Origin: Streptomyces sp. NBC_01476
GTDB taxonomy: Bacteria > Actinomycetota > Actinomycetes > Streptomycetales > Streptomycetaceae
Length of the DNA: 64,000 nucleotides
Direction of reading: 5' to 3'
NCBI RefSeq assembly: GCF_036227265.1
Contig: NZ_CP109446.1
Coordinates: forward strand, 6,020,001 to 6,084,000
Both the position numbers and the translations under genes were made by a program. Every line of letters begins with the position of its first letter. Position 1 is the first letter of the stretch. The notes under the pieces were generated by a model. That model saw nothing but the letters and a program-made list of their open reading frames with translations. It was not told where the DNA came from and made no database searches. Below are positions 35,804 to 43,971 of the stretch, piece after piece.

Positions 35804-36394
35804 GTGAGCACGACACCACCTGTTCTGGCCGCCGAGCTGGCAGTCGCGTGGGCCGACATTCAACGGCACCACCCCGAGCTGCCCGATCTGGCCGCGCCCG
35901 AGTCCCTCATCGGCGAGTCCTCGTCCGCCTGCGGTAACGAGCTCTCCTTCGAAAGGCTGCTGCACGAGGCCGTGCACGGTATCGCCGCTTCCCGCGGCAT
36001 CCGTGACACCTCGCGCGCCGGCCGCTACCACAACCGACGATTCCTCGCGATCGCCGACGAGCTGGGCCTCGACCATGCCGAGGAGCCCCATCCCAGCAGC
36101 GGCTTCTCGCTCGTGGTGATGCGCCCGGACACCCGTAAGCGCTACCGGACCACCATCGAGCGGCTCCAGCGCGCCCTCAAGGCGCACACCGTCGCCACCA
36201 CCGAGGACACCGCACGCTCCTTCCGCGGACCTGCCGCCCGGCACGGCTCCTCGGGCGGCGGCGTACGGGTCAAGGCCGTCTGCGACTGCGGGCGGAACGT
36301 CCGCGTGGTGCCGTCGGTTCTGGCCCAGGCGCCGATCATGTGCGGGGCGTGCGGCCAGCCGTTCCGGATTCCGGAGGTCGTCGGGGTCGGCTGA
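35804..36394 (+). CDS. SprT-like zinc metalloprotease-fold protein
   Basis: The 196-residue product has an HEAVH zinc motif (LLHEAVHGIAA, around residue 47) followed by a conserved GRYHNRRFLAIADELGL segment, as in the SprT-like family. A C-terminal zinc ribbon (CDCG...CGACG) follows. SprT/Spartan relatives cleave DNA-protein crosslinks, but the role of this actinobacterial branch is unknown. The GTG at 35804 gives VSTTPPVLAAELAVAW; the frame reaches back into proS without support. It is a monocistronic gene before rpsP. Confidence 0.78.
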   Translation: MSTTPPVLAAELAVAWADIQRHHPELPDLAAPESLIGESSSACGNELSFERLLHEAVHGIAASRGIRDTSRAGRYHNRRFLAIADELGLDHAEEPHPSSGFSLVVMRPDTRKRYRTTIERLQRALKAHTVATTEDTARSFRGPAARHGSSGGGVRVKAVCDCGRNVRVVPSVLAQAPIMCGACGQPFRIPEVVGVG

Positions 36395-36594
36395 GCGCGT
36401 GACCCGGGCCGGGGGGAGCGGCCTGGTTCGTCGGCTTCGGCCGAGTGTGGCAGAATGTTCAGCTGAGTACTCGACAGCCGTGCAGGAACCCTCTCTCCTT
36501 CGGCTGACGCGTCCATCGGGCGCAAAAGACTCCCACAACCCCACGTGGCTGTCCGCTGTGCCCAAACACGTCAATTCCAGGAGAACCCACTCCC

Positions 36595-37044
36595 GTGGCA
36601 GTCAAGATCAAGCTGAAGCGTCTGGGCAAGATCCGTTCGCCTCACTACCGCATCGTCGTCGCCGACTCCCGTACCCGCCGTGACGGCCGGGCCATCGAGG
36701 AGATCGGCCTGTACCACCCGGTGCAGAACCCGTCGCGCATCGAGGTCGACTCGGACCGCGCGCAGTACTGGCTCTCCGTCGGCGCCCAGCCGACCGAGCC
36801 GGTGCTCGCCATCCTCAAGCTGACCGGCGACTGGCAGAAGTACAAGGGCGAGCCGGCCCCCGCGCCGCTGCTCGTCGCCGAGCCGAAGGCCGACAAGCGG
36901 GTCCTGTTCGAGGCCGCCGCCAAGGACACCGCGGACGAGCCGAAGGGTGAGGCGATCACCCCCAAGGCGAAGAAGTCCGACAAGGCCGACAAGAAGGCCG
37001 ATGACGTCGAGGCCACTGCCCCGGCCGAGTCCACCGAGGCCTGA
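36595..37044 (+). CDS. rpsP: 30S ribosomal protein S16
   Basis: S16 is an early-assembly small-subunit protein. The 149-residue product has the S16 core (MAVKIKLKRLGKIRSPHYRI to LTGDWQKYKG) and an extra 60-residue Lys/Ala/Glu-rich tail typical of actinobacteria. The GTG at 36595 is preceded by AGGAG. It heads rpsP-khpA-rimM-trmD-rplS. Confidence 0.96.
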   Translation: MAVKIKLKRLGKIRSPHYRIVVADSRTRRDGRAIEEIGLYHPVQNPSRIEVDSDRAQYWLSVGAQPTEPVLAILKLTGDWQKYKGEPAPAPLLVAEPKADKRVLFEAAAKDTADEPKGEAITPKAKKSDKADKKADDVEATAPAESTEA

Positions 37045-37046
37045 GG

Positions 37047-37286
37047 ATGCTCGAGGAGGCTCTTGAGCACCTCGTGAAAGGCATCGTCGACAACCCCGAC
37101 GATGTGCAGGTCGACATGCGCACGCAGCGGCGCGGCAGCGTGCTGGAGGTCCGGGTGCACCCCGAGGACCTCGGCAAGGTGATCGGCCGCAACGGCCGTA
37201 CCGCCCGCGCGCTGCGCACTGTCGTGGGCGCGCTGGGTGGACGCGGAGTCCGCGTCGACCTGGTCGATGTCGACCAGGTGCGCTGA
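37047..37286 (+). CDS. khpA: KH-domain RNA-binding protein KhpA
   Basis: The 79-residue protein is a single type II KH domain with the RNA-binding GxxG loop as GRNGRT (VIGRNGRTARALRTVV). In other bacteria KhpA pairs with KhpB and affects cell division and RNA metabolism. The ATG lies two bases after the rpsP stop, so they are cotranscribed. A strong terminator-like hairpin follows at 37308. Confidence 0.92.
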   Translation: MLEEALEHLVKGIVDNPDDVQVDMRTQRRGSVLEVRVHPEDLGKVIGRNGRTARALRTVVGALGGRGVRVDLVDVDQVR

Positions 37287-37307
37287 CAGCGGATCGTTTG
37301 CACCCGT

Positions 37308-37339
37308 ACCGGGCCGGAGGCGGAAGCCTCCGGCCCGGT
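37308..37339 (+). terminator. Strong hairpin with T-run between khpA and rimM
   Basis: A perfect 14-bp stem (37308-37321 with 37326-37339) closes a GGAA tetraloop and is followed by CGGTTTTGTT. It looks like a full rho-independent terminator inside the conserved operon, so rimM-trmD may need readthrough or their own promoter. Confidence 0.8.
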
Positions 37340-37380
37340 CGGTTTTGTTCAGGCAGGACCAGGCAGGAGTTGAACGGAAC

Positions 37381-37923
37381 GTGCAGCTGGTAGTCGGCAG
37401 GATCGGCCGCGCCCACGGCATCAAGGGTGAGGTCAGTGTCGAGGTGCGCACCGACGAGCCGGAACTGCGGCTGGCACCCGGCGCCGTACTGGCCACCGAC
37501 CCGGCCGCGGTGGGGCCGCTGACCATCGCCACCGGGCGGGTGCACAGCAGCAAACTGATGCTCCGCTTCGAGGGCGTCACCGACCGCAACGGCGCCGAGG
37601 CACTGCGGAACACCCTCCTCATCGCCGAGGTCGACCCGGCCCAGACGCCGGAGGACCCCGAGGAGTTCTACGACCACCAGCTGATCGACCTGGACGTCGT
37701 CACGGTCGACGGCCGCGAGGTCGGCAGGATCTCCGAGATCTCCCATCTGCCGTACCAGGACCTGCTGGTGGTGGCACGGCCGGACGGCGGCGAGGTGCTG
37801 ATCCCGTTCGTCGCGGAGATCGTGCCGGAGATCGACCTGGAGGAGCAGCGGGCGGTGATCGACCCGCCGGCCGGGCTGCTGGACGAAATTGGCGGCCCGG
37901 GCGAGGGGAGCGGTGACGCCTGA
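37381..37923 (+). CDS. rimM: Ribosome maturation factor RimM
   Basis: RimM assists 16S rRNA processing and 30S head assembly, binding S19. The 180-residue product has the RimM N-terminal domain (VQLVVGRIGRAHGIKGEVSV) and the C-terminal PRC-barrel (EEFYDHQLIDLDVVTVDG, LVVARPDGGEVLIPFV). The GTG at 37381 gives the usual start; the frame reaches into khpA without support. The stop is one base before the trmD ATG. Confidence 0.94.
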   Translation: MQLVVGRIGRAHGIKGEVSVEVRTDEPELRLAPGAVLATDPAAVGPLTIATGRVHSSKLMLRFEGVTDRNGAEALRNTLLIAEVDPAQTPEDPEEFYDHQLIDLDVVTVDGREVGRISEISHLPYQDLLVVARPDGGEVLIPFVAEIVPEIDLEEQRAVIDPPAGLLDEIGGPGEGSGDA

Positions 37924-37924
37924 G

Positions 37925-38746
37925 ATGCGCATCGACGTCGTCACGATCTTCCCCGAGTACCTGGAACCGCTGAACGTCTCGCTGGTCGGCAAGGCGCGGG
38001 CCGCCGGCCGCCTCGATGTCCGCGTGCACGACCTGCGCGGCTGGGCGCACGACCGGCACAACACCGTGGACGACACCCCGTACGGCGGCGGCCCCGGCAT
38101 GGTGATGATGACCGGACCCTGGGGCGAGGCGCTCGACCAGACCCTCGCCGACGGCTACGAGGCCGGCGCCGCCCGGCCGGCGCTGGTCGTCCCGACCCCC
38201 AGCGGACGGCCGTTCACCCAGCAACTGGCCGCCGAACTCTCCGCCCGCCCCTGGCTGATCTTCACACCGGCCCGCTATGAGGGCATCGACTCCCGGCTCA
38301 CCGCCGAGTACGCCACCCGGCTGCCGGTCTACGAGGTCTCCATCGGCGACTACGTCCTGGCCGGCGGCGAGGCAGCGGTGCTGGTGATCACCGAAGCGGT
38401 CGCCCGGCTGCTGCCCGGCGTCCTCGGCAACGCCCAGTCGCACGCGGACGACTCCTTCGCACCCGGCAGCATGGCGAACCTGCTGGAGGGCCCGGTCTAC
38501 ACCAAGCCGCCCGCCTGGCGCGGCCGGGGCATCCCTGAGGTGCTGCTCAGCGGCCACCACGGGAAGATCGCCCGCTGGCGGCGCGACGAGGCGTTCCGCC
38601 GCACCGTCGCCAACCGGCCCGATCTGATCGCGGCGGCCGACCCCGCCGCCTTCGACAAGAAGGACCGGGAGATGCTCAGCATCCTCGGCTGGCAGCCCGG
38701 TCCCGACGGCCGATTTGGGCCGAACCCCGACGCCGTGGAAGAATGA
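37925..38746 (+). CDS. trmD: tRNA (guanine(37)-N(1))-methyltransferase
   Basis: TrmD makes m1G37 in tRNAs, preventing +1 frameshifting. The 273-residue SPOUT enzyme shows MRIDVVTIFPEYL, DDTPYGGGPGMVMM and the knotted SAM-binding region YEVSIGDYVLAGGEAA. The ATG at 37925 is preferred; an in-frame GTG at 37913 inside rimM could add four residues. Confidence 0.95.
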   Translation: MRIDVVTIFPEYLEPLNVSLVGKARAAGRLDVRVHDLRGWAHDRHNTVDDTPYGGGPGMVMMTGPWGEALDQTLADGYEAGAARPALVVPTPSGRPFTQQLAAELSARPWLIFTPARYEGIDSRLTAEYATRLPVYEVSIGDYVLAGGEAAVLVITEAVARLLPGVLGNAQSHADDSFAPGSMANLLEGPVYTKPPAWRGRGIPEVLLSGHHGKIARWRRDEAFRRTVANRPDLIAAADPAAFDKKDREMLSILGWQPGPDGRFGPNPDAVEE

Positions 38747-38903
38747 GCGGCTGTTGCCCATCCGGCGCGCGCCCCTGCCACAGGGGGAACGACGCCGCCG
38801 GGGACCGGCAGCCACCTCACACACTCGGACAGTGCCGATCCGCCTGCCGGCGGGCCGGCGTTCCGCCGATGACCTGTGGCATCGGCGAGGAAGCAGAAAC
38901 AGC

Positions 38904-39254
38904 ATGACCAACCTGATCGAAGGCCTCAACAGCGCCTCGCTGCGCGACGACGTCCCGGCGTTCCGCCCCGGCGACACGATCAACGTCCACGTCCGCGTCA
39001 TCGAGGGCAACCGCTCCCGTGTGCAGCAGTTCAAGGGCGTTGTCATCCGCCGCCAGGGCGCGGGCGTCAGCGAGACCTTCACGGTCCGCAAGGTCAGCTT
39101 CTCGGTCGGCGTGGAGCGCACCTTCCCGGTGCACACCCCGATCGTGGAGAAGATCGAGGTCGTGACCCGCGGTGACGTCCGCCGCGCCAAGCTGTACTAC
39201 CTCCGTGAGCTGCGCGGCAAGGCCGCGAAGATCAAGGAGAAGCGCGACAACTGA
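38904..39254 (+). CDS. rplS: 50S ribosomal protein L19
   Basis: L19 lies at the subunit interface. The 116-residue product spans FRPGDTINVHVRVIEGNRSR to LYYLRELRGKAAKIKE. The ATG at 38904 has GAGGAAG upstream. A 157-base gap after trmD leaves room for a separate promoter. The next genes are the signal peptidases. Confidence 0.96.
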   Translation: MTNLIEGLNSASLRDDVPAFRPGDTINVHVRVIEGNRSRVQQFKGVVIRRQGAGVSETFTVRKVSFSVGVERTFPVHTPIVEKIEVVTRGDVRRAKLYYLRELRGKAAKIKEKRDN

Positions 39255-39349
39255 TCGTCCGCCGGCTGTCCCGGCCGGTCCGTCCCGCGGACCGGCCGCC
39301 GACCGGGCCCGTCCGTTTCCCCGGACCGGCCGGATAAGCTCTGGCCTCG

Positions 39350-40048
39350 ATGAACAACGAAGCAGTCGTTCCGGAACGCGACCGTTCCCCCGCCGCCGAC
39401 GAGGCGGACCCAGGGGAGCGGTCGCGTTCCGTTGCGTTCGCCCACTGGTGGGCGCAGTGGCGGCGTACGGTGCTCCTCGCGGCCGGCTGCATCGCCGCAC
39501 TGCTGCTCGTCAGCCACTACGTGGTGGAGCCCTTCCAGGTGCCGAGCACGTCGATGGAGGGGACCCTGCGGGTGGGCGACCGGGTGCTGGTGAACAAGCT
39601 GGCCTACCGTTTCGGCGACACCCCCCGACGGGGGGATGTGATCGTGTTCGACGGGGAAGGATCGTTCCGGCAGACCGGTGGCACGGATTATGTGAAGCGG
39701 GTGATCGGAGTCGGCGGCGACCGGGTGACCTGCTGCGACGTACGGGGGCGTATCACCGTCAACGGCAGGGCGCTGGACGAGGGGTATCTGCTGCCCGGGG
39801 ACGCACCCTCCCGGGTACCGTTCGACATCGAGGTGCCGGAGGGAAGGCTGTGGGTGATGGGCGACCACCGGGACGACTCCAGCGACTCCCGTGACCACCT
39901 CGGCGACCCGGGCGGCGGCACGGTGCCGGTGGGCCGGGTGATCGGCCGGGCGGAGTGGATCGGCTGGCCGGTGGGCCACTGGACGAAGCTGAACCGGCCG
40001 GCCACATTCGCCGCGGTGCCCGCCTCCCCGGCCGGCCGGCATGGGTAA
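39350..40048 (+). CDS. sipW: Type I signal peptidase SipW
   Basis: This is the first of four tandem membrane-bound serine-lysine proteases that remove signal peptides outside the membrane. The 232-residue product has one N-terminal transmembrane helix (about 39-58), catalytic Ser68 in PSTSM, catalytic Lys116 in YVKRVIGVGGD and the SGDHRDD-like box MGDHRDDSSDSRDH. It lacks the C-terminal transmembrane segment seen in some of the others. A TAAGCT at 39335-39340 may be its -10 box, leaving almost no leader. Its last codons overlap the sipX start. Confidence 0.92.
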   Translation: MNNEAVVPERDRSPAADEADPGERSRSVAFAHWWAQWRRTVLLAAGCIAALLLVSHYVVEPFQVPSTSMEGTLRVGDRVLVNKLAYRFGDTPRRGDVIVFDGEGSFRQTGGTDYVKRVIGVGGDRVTCCDVRGRITVNGRALDEGYLLPGDAPSRVPFDIEVPEGRLWVMGDHRDDSSDSRDHLGDPGGGTVPVGRVIGRAEWIGWPVGHWTKLNRPATFAAVPASPAGRHG

Positions 40049-41303
40049 CCGCGGGAAGCCGCGCTCCGGACACGAACGCGTGGCGACGGGCGCCCCGCTG
40101 CCCGGTGCGAGTGTGCCCGGCGCGCCGCCGCTGCTGACCGGCAGCACCCGGATCGAACGGCGCAAACTGGCCCGCAAGGTCCGGCGCAAGCGCCGCCGTT
40201 CGCTGATCAAGGAAGTGCCGCTGCTGGTCATGGTGGCACTGCTGATCGCACTGGTGCTCAAGACCTTCCTGCTCCAGGCGTTCGTGATCCCCTCCGGGTC
40301 GATGGAGCAGACCATCCAGATCGGCGACCGGGTGCTGGTCGACAAGCTCACCCCGTGGTTCGGCGCCAAGCCGCAGCGCGGTGACGTGGTGGTCTTCCAG
40401 GACCCCGGCCACTGGCTCAGCGGGGAGCCCAAGCCGAAGCCGGACCCGGTGGTGGTCAAGCAGGTGAAGGAGTTCCTCACCTTCATCGGGCTGCTGCCGG
40501 CCTCCGGGGAGCAGGATCTGATCAAGCGGGTCATCGGGGTCGGCGGCGACACCGTGCAGTGCTGCGACAAGGGCGGCCACCTGCTGGTGAACGGCAAGCC
40601 TCTGGACGAGCCGTATCTGTATCCCGGCAATCCACCCTCAATGATGAATTTCACGGTGCACGTACCGCAGGGCAGACTGTGGGTGATGGGCGACCACCGG
40701 TCGGACTCGGCCGACTCGCGGTACCACACCGACCAGCCCGGTGGTGGCACGATTCCGGAGAAACTGGTGGTCGGCAGGGCTTTTGTGATCGCCTGGCCGG
40801 TCGGTCACTGGGCGCGGCTGAAGGATCCGGGGACCTTCTCCTCGGTGCCCGACCCCCCGGTGGCGAGCACGGCGAGCACAGCTGTGCCCACTAGGGTGGG
40901 CTCCGCCAACAATGGTCAAAGGACGAACCAGCTACCGACTCCTGCGGAACTCCCGCTCGTTATGGGAGTGGTGGGTCTGCGCCTGAAGTGGGGCAGACGG
41001 AAGTCTGGAGTGAGGAGTGGACGTGGGGGACCTCGTGGTCGGCGCACGGTCAGGACCCGGCGAGCCCGAAAAGGGAGATGCCGAGGTACCCCCGGTGCCC
41101 CAGGCTCCTCCGCCGTCCCCGGTGCCGCCGCCGTCCATGCCGCCGTCCGACGCGGCACCGGGCCAGGCGTCGTCCGAACAGGCGTCGGACCCCATGTCCG
41201 GTCATGCGTCCGGTCACGCGTCCGGGTCCTCGCAGGATCCGTCCGACGTGGTGGACCTGGGCGGTCCTGGCGGCCCCGGCGACCCGGCCGGTGGCACGGG
41301 TGA
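40041..41303 (+). CDS. sipX: Type I signal peptidase SipX
   Basis: This peptidase has a basic cytoplasmic N-terminus, a transmembrane helix (about 59-80), catalytic Ser87 in PSGSM, Lys162 in LIKRVIGVGGD, and MGDHRSDSADSRYH. The well-supported domain ends near residue 280. The open frame runs on to 420 residues, through a segment with poor Streptomyces codon bias and then 287 bases inside sipY in another frame. The C-terminal 140 residues (Arg/Gly-rich) are therefore doubtful. The ATG at 40041 overlaps the sipW stop and has no good ribosome site; a GTG near 40080 is an alternative. Confidence 0.85.
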   Translation: MGNRGKPRSGHERVATGAPLPGASVPGAPPLLTGSTRIERRKLARKVRRKRRRSLIKEVPLLVMVALLIALVLKTFLLQAFVIPSGSMEQTIQIGDRVLVDKLTPWFGAKPQRGDVVVFQDPGHWLSGEPKPKPDPVVVKQVKEFLTFIGLLPASGEQDLIKRVIGVGGDTVQCCDKGGHLLVNGKPLDEPYLYPGNPPSMMNFTVHVPQGRLWVMGDHRSDSADSRYHTDQPGGGTIPEKLVVGRAFVIAWPVGHWARLKDPGTFSSVPDPPVASTASTAVPTRVGSANNGQRTNQLPTPAELPLVMGVVGLRLKWGRRKSGVRSGRGGPRGRRTVRTRRARKGRCRGTPGAPGSSAVPGAAAVHAAVRRGTGPGVVRTGVGPHVRSCVRSRVRVLAGSVRRGGPGRSWRPRRPGRWHG

Positions 41304-42105
41304 CGGCTCGCCGTCCCCGGGGCAGGGCGGCAAGCAGCGTTCCTTCTGGAAGGAACTCCCACTGCTGGTCGTCATCGCCCTGGTGCTGGCGCTCATCATC
41401 AAGACCTTCCTGGTCCAGGCGTTCTCCATCCCCTCGGACTCGATGCAGAACACCCTCCAGCCGGGCGACCGGGTGCTGGTGGACAAGCTCACCCCGTGGT
41501 TCGGCTCCGACCCGAGCCGCGGTGAGGTCGTGGTCTTCCACGACCCGGGCGGCTGGCTGCCGGAGAACCCGCCGGCCAGCAGCAACCCGCTGGTCAGGGG
41601 GCTGCAGACGGGCCTGAGCTTTGTCGGCCTGATGCCGTCGGCCGATGAGAAGGACCTGATCAAGCGGGTCATCGGGGTCGGCGGCGACACCGTCGAGTGC
41701 TCGGGCACCGGCCCGGTGAAGGTCAACGGCAAGGCGCTCGTCGAGCCGTACGTCCACCCCGGCAGCACCCCGTGCACCCCGGAGTACCCGTTCAAGGTCA
41801 CCGTGCCGCAGGGCCGGATCTGGGTGATGGGCGACAACCGCCAGGACTCGCTGGACTCCCGCTTCCACATGAACACCCCGGGTGGCGGCACCGTCTCCGA
41901 CAACAAGGTGGTGGGCCGCGCGATCGTGGTGGCCTGGCCGGTCAACCGCTGGGACGCGCTCTCCATCCCGTCGACCTTCTCGCAGCCCGGGATCAGCGCG
42001 ATGGGCGTCGCGGCCCCCACGGCCGCCGGTCTGGCGGGCGCGGTGCCCCTGGTGCTGCTGCGCCGGCGGCGGCTGTTGGCACGGGAGAGCCGCCGTGAGG
42101 GCTGA
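41017..42105 (+). CDS. sipY: Type I signal peptidase SipY
   Basis: The 362-residue product has a long Pro/Ser/Gly-rich cytoplasmic N-terminus (about 108 residues), a transmembrane helix (about 114-135), catalytic Ser142 in PSDSM, Lys216 in LIKRVIGVGGD, MGDNRQDSLDSRFH, and a second hydrophobic segment near the C-terminus (AAPTAAGLAGAVPLVLL). The GTG at 41023, two codons in, is better placed behind GAGGAG (41012-41017) than the GTG at 41017. It overlaps the sipX frame extensively. Confidence 0.92.
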   Translation: MDVGDLVVGARSGPGEPEKGDAEVPPVPQAPPPSPVPPPSMPPSDAAPGQASSEQASDPMSGHASGHASGSSQDPSDVVDLGGPGGPGDPAGGTGDGSPSPGQGGKQRSFWKELPLLVVIALVLALIIKTFLVQAFSIPSDSMQNTLQPGDRVLVDKLTPWFGSDPSRGEVVVFHDPGGWLPENPPASSNPLVRGLQTGLSFVGLMPSADEKDLIKRVIGVGGDTVECSGTGPVKVNGKALVEPYVHPGSTPCTPEYPFKVTVPQGRIWVMGDNRQDSLDSRFHMNTPGGGTVSDNKVVGRAIVVAWPVNRWDALSIPSTFSQPGISAMGVAAPTAAGLAGAVPLVLLRRRRLLARESRREG

Positions 42106-42130
42106 CCCCGGGCGTACCGCCCGGTAGGGT
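42102..42130 (+). promoter_or_regulatory. Promoter of sipZ
   Basis: CTGACC (42102-42107) and TAGGGT (42125-42130) are exactly 17 bases apart, a good principal-sigma match. TAGGGT ends eight bases before the ATG of sipZ, so the transcript would be leaderless or nearly so. Confidence 0.6.
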
Positions 42131-42138
42131 GCCGGTCC

Positions 42139-42888
42139 ATGAGCAGCTCCACGAGCACCGTCAGCGGTGCGATACGCAGGGACGGCGGCGCCGGCACCGG
42201 CCGGCGCGGCCGCACCCTCTCCGGGCTGGTGATCGCCCTCGGCTGTGTGCTGTTCCTCGGCGGTTTCGCCTGGGCGGCGGTGGTCTACCGGCCGTACACC
42301 GTGCCGACCGACTCGATGAAGCCCACGGTGAGCCCGGGTGACAAGGTGCTCGCCCAGCACATCTCGGGGGACCAGGTGCGCCGCGGCGACGTGGTGGTCT
42401 TCCAGGACAAGCTCTGGGGCGACATGCCCGAGGTCAAGCGGGTGGTCGGGGTCGGCGGCGACGTGGTCTCCTGCTGTGACAAGCAGGGCAGGCTGCTGGT
42501 CAACGGCAAGCCGGTGACGGAGGACTACCTGGCCGCGCGTGGGCCAGCCTCGCTGGAGGCGTTCAGGTCGACGGTGCCCCAGGGGAAGATCTTCCTGCTG
42601 GGTGACAACCGGAACGTCTCGCAGGACTCCCGGGTGCACCTGGAGGACGCGCAGCAGGGTGCCGTCCCGGCGGACGACGTCAAGGCGCGGGTCGCGGCCA
42701 CCGCCTGGCCGGCCGGCCGGATGGGGATGCTGCCGCGGACCTCGGCCTTCGACGGGCTGCCGGGCGGTGACGGGCAGTCGTCGCCGGGGCCGCTGGAGTG
42801 GCTGGTGTACGCGGTGATCGTGGGCGCCGTGCTGATACTGGGCGGGGCGGCGTACGAGCCGCTGGCGAAGCTGGCGCGACGGCGGTGA
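42139..42888 (+). CDS. sipZ: Type I signal peptidase SipZ
   Basis: The 249-residue peptidase has an N-terminal transmembrane helix (about 28-49), catalytic Ser59 in PTDSM, Lys100 in EVKRVVGVGGD, LGDNRNVSQDSRVH, and a C-terminal transmembrane helix (LVYAVIVGAVLILGGAAY). It is the most divergent of the four in length of the insert between Ser and Lys. Its stop overlaps the Nudix start by four bases. Confidence 0.92.
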   Translation: MSSSTSTVSGAIRRDGGAGTGRRGRTLSGLVIALGCVLFLGGFAWAAVVYRPYTVPTDSMKPTVSPGDKVLAQHISGDQVRRGDVVVFQDKLWGDMPEVKRVVGVGGDVVSCCDKQGRLLVNGKPVTEDYLAARGPASLEAFRSTVPQGKIFLLGDNRNVSQDSRVHLEDAQQGAVPADDVKARVAATAWPAGRMGMLPRTSAFDGLPGGDGQSSPGPLEWLVYAVIVGAVLILGGAAYEPLAKLARRR

Positions 42889-43391
42889 GCTCGCCGGTGG
42901 ACTCCGTCGAGGGGCGCCGGCGGGTGGCCAGGGTGCTGCTGCTCGATCCGGCGGACCGGGTGCTGCTGATGAACGGCTTCGACCCGGCGGACCCCGCGGC
43001 GACCTGGTGGTTCACCCCGGGCGGCGGGGTGGAGGGCGCGGAGAGCCTGGAGGAGGCGGCGCTGCGGGAGGTCGCCGAGGAGACCGGCATCGCGGCCGTC
43101 CGGCTGGGCCCTCCGCTCTGGCGGCGCCAGGCCTCCTTCCGCTTCGACGGCCGCCACTGGGAGCAGGACGAGTGGTACTTCCTGGGCCGGACCGAGACCC
43201 TGGAGGTGGACACCAGCGGGCATACCGATCTCGAACGCCGCAGCGTGACGGGGTTGCGGTGGTGGACGTGCGAGGAACTTCTGCGCACTCGTGAGACGGT
43301 GTATCCGATCAGACTCGCCGAGCTGCTGCGTACGCTGCTCGACGAAGGCCCCCCGCTGTCCCCGATCCCCCTGGGGACGGAGCGAGACTGA
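42885..43391 (+). CDS. Nudix hydrolase
   Basis: The 168-residue protein has a complete Nudix box, GGGVEGAESLEEAALREVAE followed by ETGIA, which binds Mg and hydrolyses nucleoside diphosphates linked to another group. The substrate is unknown; a MutT-like housecleaning role is possible. The GTG at 42885 overlaps the sipZ stop (GTGA), so the two are coupled. Confidence 0.9.
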   Translation: MSSPVDSVEGRRRVARVLLLDPADRVLLMNGFDPADPAATWWFTPGGGVEGAESLEEAALREVAEETGIAAVRLGPPLWRRQASFRFDGRHWEQDEWYFLGRTETLEVDTSGHTDLERRSVTGLRWWTCEELLRTRETVYPIRLAELLRTLLDEGPPLSPIPLGTERD

Positions 43392-43429
43392 CGCACAATG
43401 GGGGCACGAACGGCTGAAGGGGAACTGCC

Positions 43430-43756
43430 ATGAGCGCCGAGGACCTCGAAAAATACGAAACCGAGATGGAGCTGAAGCTCTACCGGGAGTACCGGGATGT
43501 CGTCGGCCTGTTCAAGTATGTGATCGAGACCGAGCGGCGGTTCTACCTCACCAATGACTACGAGATGCAGGTGCACTCGGTCCAGGGTGAGGTCTTCTTC
43601 GAGGTCTCGATGGCTGACGCGTGGGTGTGGGACATGTACCGGCCGGCTCGCTTCGTGAAGCAGGTGCGGGTGCTCACATTCAAGGACGTGAACATCGAGG
43701 AGCTGAACAAGGCGGATCTGGATCTGCCGCAGGACGAGGCGGGGTTCAACGGCTGA
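43430..43756 (+). CDS. DUF2469 family protein
   Basis: The 108-residue cytosolic protein begins MSAEDLEKYETEMELKLYRE and matches the actinobacterial DUF2469 family of unknown function, which is conserved between the signal peptidases and yraN. It is acidic and aromatic-rich (VWDMYRPARFVKQVRVLTFKD). The ATG at 43430 is 38 bases after the Nudix stop, with GGGGA upstream. The last codons (GFNG-stop) are tandemly copied downstream. Confidence 0.85.
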   Translation: MSAEDLEKYETEMELKLYREYRDVVGLFKYVIETERRFYLTNDYEMQVHSVQGEVFFEVSMADAWVWDMYRPARFVKQVRVLTFKDVNIEELNKADLDLPQDEAGFNG

Positions 43757-43852
43757 GCGGGGCCGGGGGCAGCAGCTGGGCGAGGCCGGGTTCGACGGCT
43801 GAGCGGCGGCGGGTTCGACGGCTGAGCGGCGGCGGGTTCGACGGCTGAGCGG
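43742..43852 (+). repeat. Tandem copies of the DUF2469 gene end, 23-bp period
   Basis: GGGTTCGACGGCTGAGCGG occurs at 43788-43806, 43811-43829 and 43834-43852, a 23-bp period. A variant with one A (GGGTTCAACGG...) at 43742-43760 is the real end of the coding region including its TGA. The copies therefore derive from the gene end and carry its stop codon. The sequence could vary in copy number between strains. Confidence 0.85.
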
Positions 43853-43971
43853 CGGGGGGCGGCGGGCCCCGGAGTCGTCCAGCGGTGGTCCCCGAGTTAT
43901 CCCCAGGTTCGGCTTCAAGATCATCTCGGGTGGGGCCATCTCTGTCACAGTGAGTGACGGAGGTGGTACGC

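Noticed and set aside
32059..36394. Possible small biosynthetic cluster (GNAT, methyltransferase, ProRS)
   Set aside because: Genes point in different directions, no core biosynthetic enzyme is present, and flanking genes are core genome.
43742..43852. CRISPR-like array from regular repeats
   Set aside because: The 23-bp period leaves only four bases between copies, the repeats derive from the gene end, and no cas genes are present.
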